Origin: Diphasiastrum complanatum
Taxonomy: Eukaryota; Streptophyta; Lycopodiopsida; Lycopodiales; Lycopodiaceae
Direction: 5' to 3'
NCBI GenBank assembly: GCA_029204225.1
Contig: CM055096.1
Location: forward strand, 46,943,079 to 47,007,078
DNA: 64,000 nucleotides
Shown here: piece by piece, positions 58,560 through 64,000 of the stretch
Numbering within the stretch: the stretch's first letter is position 1
Layout of the letters: every line of letters starts with the position of its first letter
Notes under the pieces: generated by a model
The model's input: the letters and a program-made list of their open reading frames with translations, nothing else
What the model was told of the DNA's origin: nothing
Database searches by the model: none
Program-made: the position numbers and the translations under genes

Positions 58560-59747
58560 ATGAAACTAATAAAGCTAGGGTAGAACTTGGCGAAGGTTCT
58601 TGGCACATAAAAATATAGTTTTTGTAGTTTGGCGAGGCTAAAAATAGAGATTTTCTATGATCCGGATAGAATGAATGTTCACCGAACTCAAAATTAGTAA
58701 ATTACTATAAATAGAATAATCTGAAAACTCGACGAATTCTGACGAAGAATCAAGAGTAATACTGGTATTTTTGCAAAAAAAAAAAAAAAGACTTTTTTTC
58801 GGCAAAAATATAACTATATGACAACTGATCCTCTGAGAAATCTTTTATTTCTGATATTATTCTTCGTCGACCTGGCAGTAGATAGATCTCAATAACACCT
58901 ATGCAGAGTGAATCGGACGAAGGTTCTTTTTTGTATTTTTAGGGTTTTGGTATTTTTTTGGGATTTTTCTAATATTTTTGGAAATCTGCTGGGAAGGATT
59001 GTTTGCCCTTCAAACTAAAGGTTTTGTGATCAAAACCGAAGGAGCCTGCAACTCGGCCTAGTAGGATATGATTAGAGATCGAGAATTATTTGTATAAAAT
59101 TCAACAATGTTTTTCAATTTGATGCAAACACTTTTTTGCAAACAATCATATCAGATCAAAGGTTTTTAGTGGCATTCTTTTTTCCATGTGGATGTAAGTC
59201 GTAATTATATGAGTTGAGGGGTTACTGAAATGCACAAGGGCAACTACATAAGCTTTTTTCGTTTTCGACGCATCAACGTATTTCTATCACTTTGCACCAC
59301 TGTTCTCAAGCACTTTCAATTCTTTGATGAGCTCAAGTTGTAGGAACATTCACTTCAAAGCTTCTTGCAATACATATTAGTCACACTATTATATTTAGTG
59401 ACTTGCATCAAACCATGGGTTTTGAGTAAATATTTTAATGTCTTATGTTTCATTAAGCATAGTAGCATAATTAGCTTTTGCCATTTGGCATTATGGTTCC
59501 ATGTACTCTCATCCTTTTGTATATTGACAGGTTGTCATGCTTTAATAAAAAGTAGGATTTTGTGTGTTAAAAAATGTAGAGGCTTATTACTAGCACATAG
59601 TTTCTTTGCAATTTACAAGTTTCATTTTTTGGTGTTGTGTTCATGTAAGTGACATCTAACTAAACCAATTTGTCGAGTGCTCATATTTTCTTCTTATTTT
59701 GGAGGCACCTCCAGAAGCACAATGTTCATGTAAATTTAGAACTAGAA
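58560..59747. other. Segment between the two halves of the 3' LTR
   Basis: AT-rich, no supported gene. The left part shares short phrases (GAACCTTCGCCAA, in inverse) with 59925-60000, which suggests it belongs to the leader of the gag element to the right and was inverted. A poly-A run at about 58776. Confidence 0.4.
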
Positions 59748-59905
59748 TGTAATAGAATGCGAAAACTTCCTACTTCCAATGCATGACTACGCCTATCAAA
59801 AATTGAACAAAGCAGTAGTGATGGAAATCACGTTCAATCTTTAGCAACTAACTTTTGCTAGATACTAAGTGATTACGTAGCCAAATATAAAGTATTGAAT
59901 TTTTC
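59748..59905 (-). repeat. 3' LTR of Copia-A2, right part, inverted
   Basis: On the minus strand it begins at ATTCAATACTTTATATTTGG, exactly where the left part stops, and runs to GGAAGTAGGAAGTTTTCGC. Only the last ~17 LTR bases are missing. Confidence 0.75.
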
Positions 59906-60253
59906 AGTTTGAGAGTTCGACGAAGGTTATTTTCATAGAATTTGTTAGAAAAGCCTGATCAGAGAGTTTTTACCAAAAATAGCATTGTTGAACCTTCGCC
60001 AATTATATTTTTTGGTTCTGATTTTCTAGATCAAGTCTCTGTCAAATTTTGGGTCAAATCTGATTCAGTCTGATTTTGATTCTGAGAATTTTTCATTTTT
60101 GAGAAGTATCGATCGGTTGATCTTAGGAATATTTTTCACAGTATAGGAATCTGATTCTTGTCAAGTGTAAGAGATCTGACAGATCTGATCTGAGATAGTT
60201 TTGATTGAAAATCTAGATCCAATCTCATTGTCTGCTTAATTTAATCTGTAAAG

Positions 60254-61165
60254 ATGGCTGCCCCTGGAGGTGCTCCTAAAGGTGCCCCTCAAGAAGTCAA
60301 TCCAATCATTGTTAGGAGAGCGCCCCATTCGGATCTACCAAATACAATGGATTAGCAGATCCAGTTAGATTTCTTTAGATCTATTCTGAAACTTGTGAAG
60401 TCTATGGCAAAGTTTTTTCCCAAGATAAATTTAAGCTTTTTCCTATGGCCTTAACAGACGCAGCACAAGATTGGTACTATAATCAAGATGAAACTGAACG
60501 TACAGATTGTGAGACTGTTAAACGAACCCTTATCACACAATTCAAATCTTGGAAGTTTATGGAAGACCCTTTCCTACTTTTAAGTAAAATTAAAATGGAA
60601 AAGCGGCAAATGGTTCGAGATTACATTGAATGGGTAAAACGCCTCAGAGCTGAGTGCGAACTTGAGTTGATTAACAAAAATGCCATGGTTATGTGGTTTT
60701 TGTCAGGTTTATCTAAAAGGATCAGACGTGAGCTGAAACGCCATAGTGAGTATGCAATTTTGCAAAATGCTATGATGATGCAATTCGAGAGGAGGATGAA
60801 GATTCAGACGATGAGTCGAATGTCAGTATGTTGCCTTATACAGCAGGGCAGACCACTACGACATCCACCACTATTGCATCAACAAATGTCAACGCTACTG
60901 CAGAAATGATGCTCAATGAGTTCGAGAAACTCGGGAAGAACCAGCAGAAACAGATGGAAAAGGTGCAGTCGCAATTTGATGAAAAGATCAAAGCATTGGA
61001 AGATTTCCATGGACAAGCAAACAACGAACCTGAGAAGTTTGCAAAGACTTTTCCTACCAGGGAAAATGCCTGGTGTTCTATTTGTACAGGAAGTCACACA
61101 GTGAATGAGTGTCCGCAATTGAAAAAACGAATGGAGAGAGTTATTCTGGTTGTCAACAGACATTA
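60254..61165 (+). pseudogene. Retrotransposon gag (Gypsy-type), decayed
   Basis: ATG 60254 (MAAPGGAPKGAPQEV). A frameshift near 60325 and a TAG follow, then open from about 60400: KLFPMALTDAAQDWYYNQDE, TLITQFKSWKF, RQMVRDYIEWVKRLRAECEL and FLSGLSKRIRREL. This is the Retrotrans_gag (PF03732) pattern. After a frame change near 60820, a helical stretch (EKLGKNQQKQMEKVQSQFDE) and a zinc knuckle CSICTGSHTVNEC (C-x2-C-x3-H-x4-C, the plant Gypsy form). No protease, RT or integrase follows. Confidence 0.7.
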
Positions 61166-61426
61166 GAAAGTAACCAATATTACTTGTGTTGGGGGCGTGT
61201 AGTGTTAATAATTCTAGAACAATAGTTTTGCCTCTATCGAATAGAATGAAAAGCATTTTACAGGTGAGATGTTATCAGAGTAGTACAGAAGTACTACACT
61301 CCGGCTGATTAAGTTGTCGGCAAAAATTCGAGAGATGTTCGATGTATTCGAGTACGAACAGACAATTAGTTAATCTTATTCGCGAACTGTTGTGATCTTC
61401 GGAGCTTTCGTCTATTATTTGACAAA

Positions 61427-63366
61427 ATGGCTTCAGGATCAAGCTCTACTATTACCTGGAAAGCACGCGCAGAAATCCGACTGGCATCAATCCAGTCTCT
61501 TCTGGATCAATGCAGGTTGGAAAGTCTGAAAGTTGAACCTTCAATTATACTTTCTGAAGTCAGCACTGAGTTTGTTAATTCCATCCACTCAGTGTGTGAA
61601 GCTGATTTTAAAGTTCATGTTCATGGCAAGTTCTTCACTATTTTGGAAGAAGTTTTTTCCACCACCCTTGGATTACCACCCTTGAAGTTTTTACAAGTAG
61701 AGACGCAGTCAATGAAAAGACCTACTTTCAGAGCAACTGCTTTGTACCTACGAAAGGCTACAAGATTTCTATGATCAAGGACGCCACGCTCAAAAAATTT
61801 TGTAAATATGAAAATTAAGTTATGTTTTTGACAGATGAAGCTGCTGCTGCAGAGTCAACGAAGCCAGCCTTTACTTCAACTTCACAAAAGTAGAAGAGCT
61901 CAAGTGACTGAGAAGAAACTCCATTCCGACACTTCAGGCAAGGCTCGAACAACTATAGAGGGCAACATTGGGGTAGTTGATGAAGAAGATGATGAACCTG
62001 ACAACCAACCCCAGTGGTTCACCTCTATGACATCTAGAGCCAAGAATCTAGTCGCTGAAATTTATGAATATGACAAATATAATCAAAAAAACACCATGGA
62101 GCTTATAGAAGCAGAGAGAAAATTATAAGACTCTCTTAAGGAGTCTTAACGAGAATATCAATTTGCTCGAATCAGACAACATTAAGTTGATCGAACAAAA
62201 TCGTTCCCTCGAAAAACAGCTTCACACCACAGCAAAGGAAGCTGATTCTTTGAAGGAAGCTAATACGGCGATTGAGGCCAAGTCTGTCAATTATCAGACT
62301 ACGATCGATTCTGCTGAAAGCGAACTAGGACAATGTCGCTCTCTAGAAACTTCTGCAGGAGGAGCGAGTGACATGAATAAAGGTCGAAACAACACTAGGG
62401 TTGTGCAGTAATATCGGTACAGTAACGATAGACCTTTCGAAGCTGAACCAGCTCCAACACCAACAATTTTCGAACAAAGTTTCTTCAACCGTTCGAAAAT
62501 GAGAAGGCATTAGTCAAAGAAGAGTTGGCAGAGCTGAAAGAGCTCTCTGTCGAAGCTAGTCAGACAAGCAGCGGGTGGTCGGACTCACATGAAGAATATT
62601 CACAGACCTTACTTCAAATTGATGATCTGACGCAGCAACTCAAGACCGTTCTTGTTTGTCGGGAGTTGCTGACCACCCCGAATATTTGGAGGCAGTAGCA
62701 AAGATCGACAAACTCGAACGAGAGGTGTCCGATCTCAAGCAGCAGCTAGAAGACCAAAGTTAGCTTGTGAATTACAAACTCAAGACATGGCAACAGCAGA
62801 CACGAAAGCTAAACGACCACGTCGAAACTAGTCAAAGGTATGTGCTGAAAGATTCAATGCATTTGATGATCGATTCTGGAAGTGGTGTCCACAGGCTTTT
62901 AACATTGAATTACAATGGCGTGTGGATTATATGATGCTACCAAGCGCAGTAGACATCACCTTCGATGACTGGTTTACCTTGGAAAAAGGACAACTTTTTC
63001 TAGTTATGGGCCCAGTTAACTATCAAGCAAAAAGGATGTCTCTACTGGGGAACCTTTCGAATCAGTCGAGTTGTATATAGGTTCTTCTGCTATGTATGCC
63101 TTAGAGTACATTCGAAATAAAGAATATCAATTTTTGCGAAACAAAGACAATAAGTGACAATTTTGGAAGCAAAAGTCGTAGTTCCAATTGTATAAACCAA
63201 AAGATGTTGCAGATATGGGCAATTTTGATGATGCGGGTCTGCCTTTGTAGATGGACAACTTCTTTTAGAAATTCAATAAATAAACTTCAGCCCTGAACAT
63301 TCAAATCTGGTCTTAGAAAGAGTATTTTTGACAGGTGGGCCTCCACATAATTCGACAATAATCTAG
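61427..63366 (+). pseudogene. Accessory ORF remnant with coiled coils after gag
   Basis: ATG 61427 opens 115 codons (MASGSSSTITWKARAEIRLA). The part FKVHVHGKFFTILEEVFSTT then LGLPP resembles the N-terminal domain of so-called putative plant transposon proteins, a remembered and uncertain likeness. After frameshifts: acidic VVDEEDDEPDNQPQWF, SMTSRAKNLVAEIYEYDKYN, then heptad-rich helices (NIKLIEQNRSLEKQLHTTAK; VKEELAELKELSVEASQ; AKIDKLEREVSDLKQQLE), and a C-terminal globular-looking part (62839-63366: ERFNAFDDRFWKWCPQAFNI, FLVMGPVNYQAKR, HSNLVLERVFLTGGPPHNS). About 640 residues were once encoded, plus strand, 260 bases after gag. Many stops. No known pol motif. I cannot name its function. Confidence 0.45.
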
Positions 63367-63369
63367 TCT

Positions 63370-64000
63370 CGAAGATAAAAGGTTCGGGCATTAAAATAGC
63401 CTCCACCCATGACGATAAATGGACCATGCGTATATAGATGGACCGTGCGCAGTATTAGGCTTAAAACCACTTACAACTGAGAATGCCCAATATACACATC
63501 ATTTCAATAATAACGTAAATAAGTGGCAACTCCGTCAAGTACTGCATCACATATCACTAACTTTATGATAAATTGTCGATAAAATTGATCATTATAGAAA
63601 TTCAGTGTATCACATCCTTATTGCGTTCAGTATTATGTTAGAATGTATGCATGATTCTATGTAGTTATATGTATATGATAAACTTCTTATTGTTTAGTCT
63701 GAATTGTTGTATGATTTGAATAGTCAAATCAAACTATCGAGTGATGTTTCGATACTACAGTATTCTATACATCATTTTCACTCTGAAATTGTTTGTCTAT
63801 GAACTCGCTTTGTTGGAGGGTTTGCGGATATCGAGGCAATCCTAACCATAGTTAATAAGTGAGAGGGATTTGGCACCCTGTGTGTGTAAGTCCAACCCGA
63901 TGATCACATAGATAATTGATTAGTTACAAGTTAATAAAAGGACTTTAGGGCTTTTTGCGGACTTTTAATGTTGCAGGGCCTAAAAGTCAAGTTAGAGGTT
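63370..64000. other. Right end of window, nothing assigned
   Basis: AT-rich, no frame of note. It may be the 3' non-coding part or LTR of the preceding element, but no repeat partner is in the window. Confidence 0.35.

Larger units (their letters stand above)
53585..59905 (+). mobile_element. Copia-A2 LTR retrotransposon, defective, 3' LTR inverted
   Basis: Sister of Copia-A1. 5' LTR 53585-54750, gag-pol remnants 54879-57535, polypurine AAGGGGGAG, 3' LTR from 57543 to about 58559. The rest of that LTR is present but inverted at 59748-59905, about 1.2 kb away. Integrase is deleted; RNase H, lost in Copia-A1, is present here. Confidence 0.82.

Noticed and set aside
62294-62488. Minus-strand frame over the coiled-coil region
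   Set aside because: Shadow of the plus-strand heptad frame; no domain.

Overview
This window is nuclear DNA of a vascular plant with a large, repeat-rich genome. The signs are LTR retrotransposons of both plant superfamilies (Copia and Gypsy chromovirus) with primer-binding sites of the TGGTATCAGAGC initiator-tRNA-Met type, GT-AG spliceosomal introns, long dinucleotide microsatellites and AT-rich intergenic DNA. A LINE-type reverse transcriptase remnant and an unusual permease make me lean towards a seed-free plant such as a fern. That is inference from remembered families and is not shown by the sequence alone.

The one clearly intact host gene is on the minus strand, from an ATG at 52418 to a stop at 34013. 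Nine exons with canonical GT-AG borders and matching phases join into a 605-residue amino-acid/polyamine-type permease (APC superfamily, plant LAT/PUT-like) with about twelve membrane segments and a long coiled-coil tail. Its introns hold much of the repeat content. Intron 5 (about 12.2 kb, 37560-49728) contains a near full-length Gypsy element, part of a second Gypsy element, a rearranged Copia element and other pieces. Intron 7 holds a LINE fragment. Intron 8 holds a short hAT-like element with an 8-bp target duplication.

Left part (1-16 kb): a Gypsy reverse transcriptase in antisense is split by Copia-A1 (1012-6628). Next come two LTRs of family B (6994-9909) around a non-autonomous interior, then the start of another B copy, AT-rich DNA with small repeats, and a Copia RNase H-LTR remnant (14.6-16 kb).

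Middle (16-34 kb): two small spliced minus-strand reading frames (18.9-19.3 and 21.4-21.8 kb) that I do not recognise; a Copia integrase fragment; LTR-B3 carrying a GC-rich 511-bp insertion with 10-bp target duplication; an inverted LTR-B4; and Copia-C (gag-protease-partial integrase, 28.6-31.1 kb).

Right part (53-64 kb): Copia-A2, a sister of Copia-A1 with different deletions, its 3' LTR cut by an inversion; then a decayed gag gene followed, with no visible pol, by a roughly 2-kb accessory frame with a globular start and long coiled coils. That gag-plus-accessory unit is the best candidate for something not well described. All transposon genes here are broken. I see no rRNA, tRNA or CRISPR.
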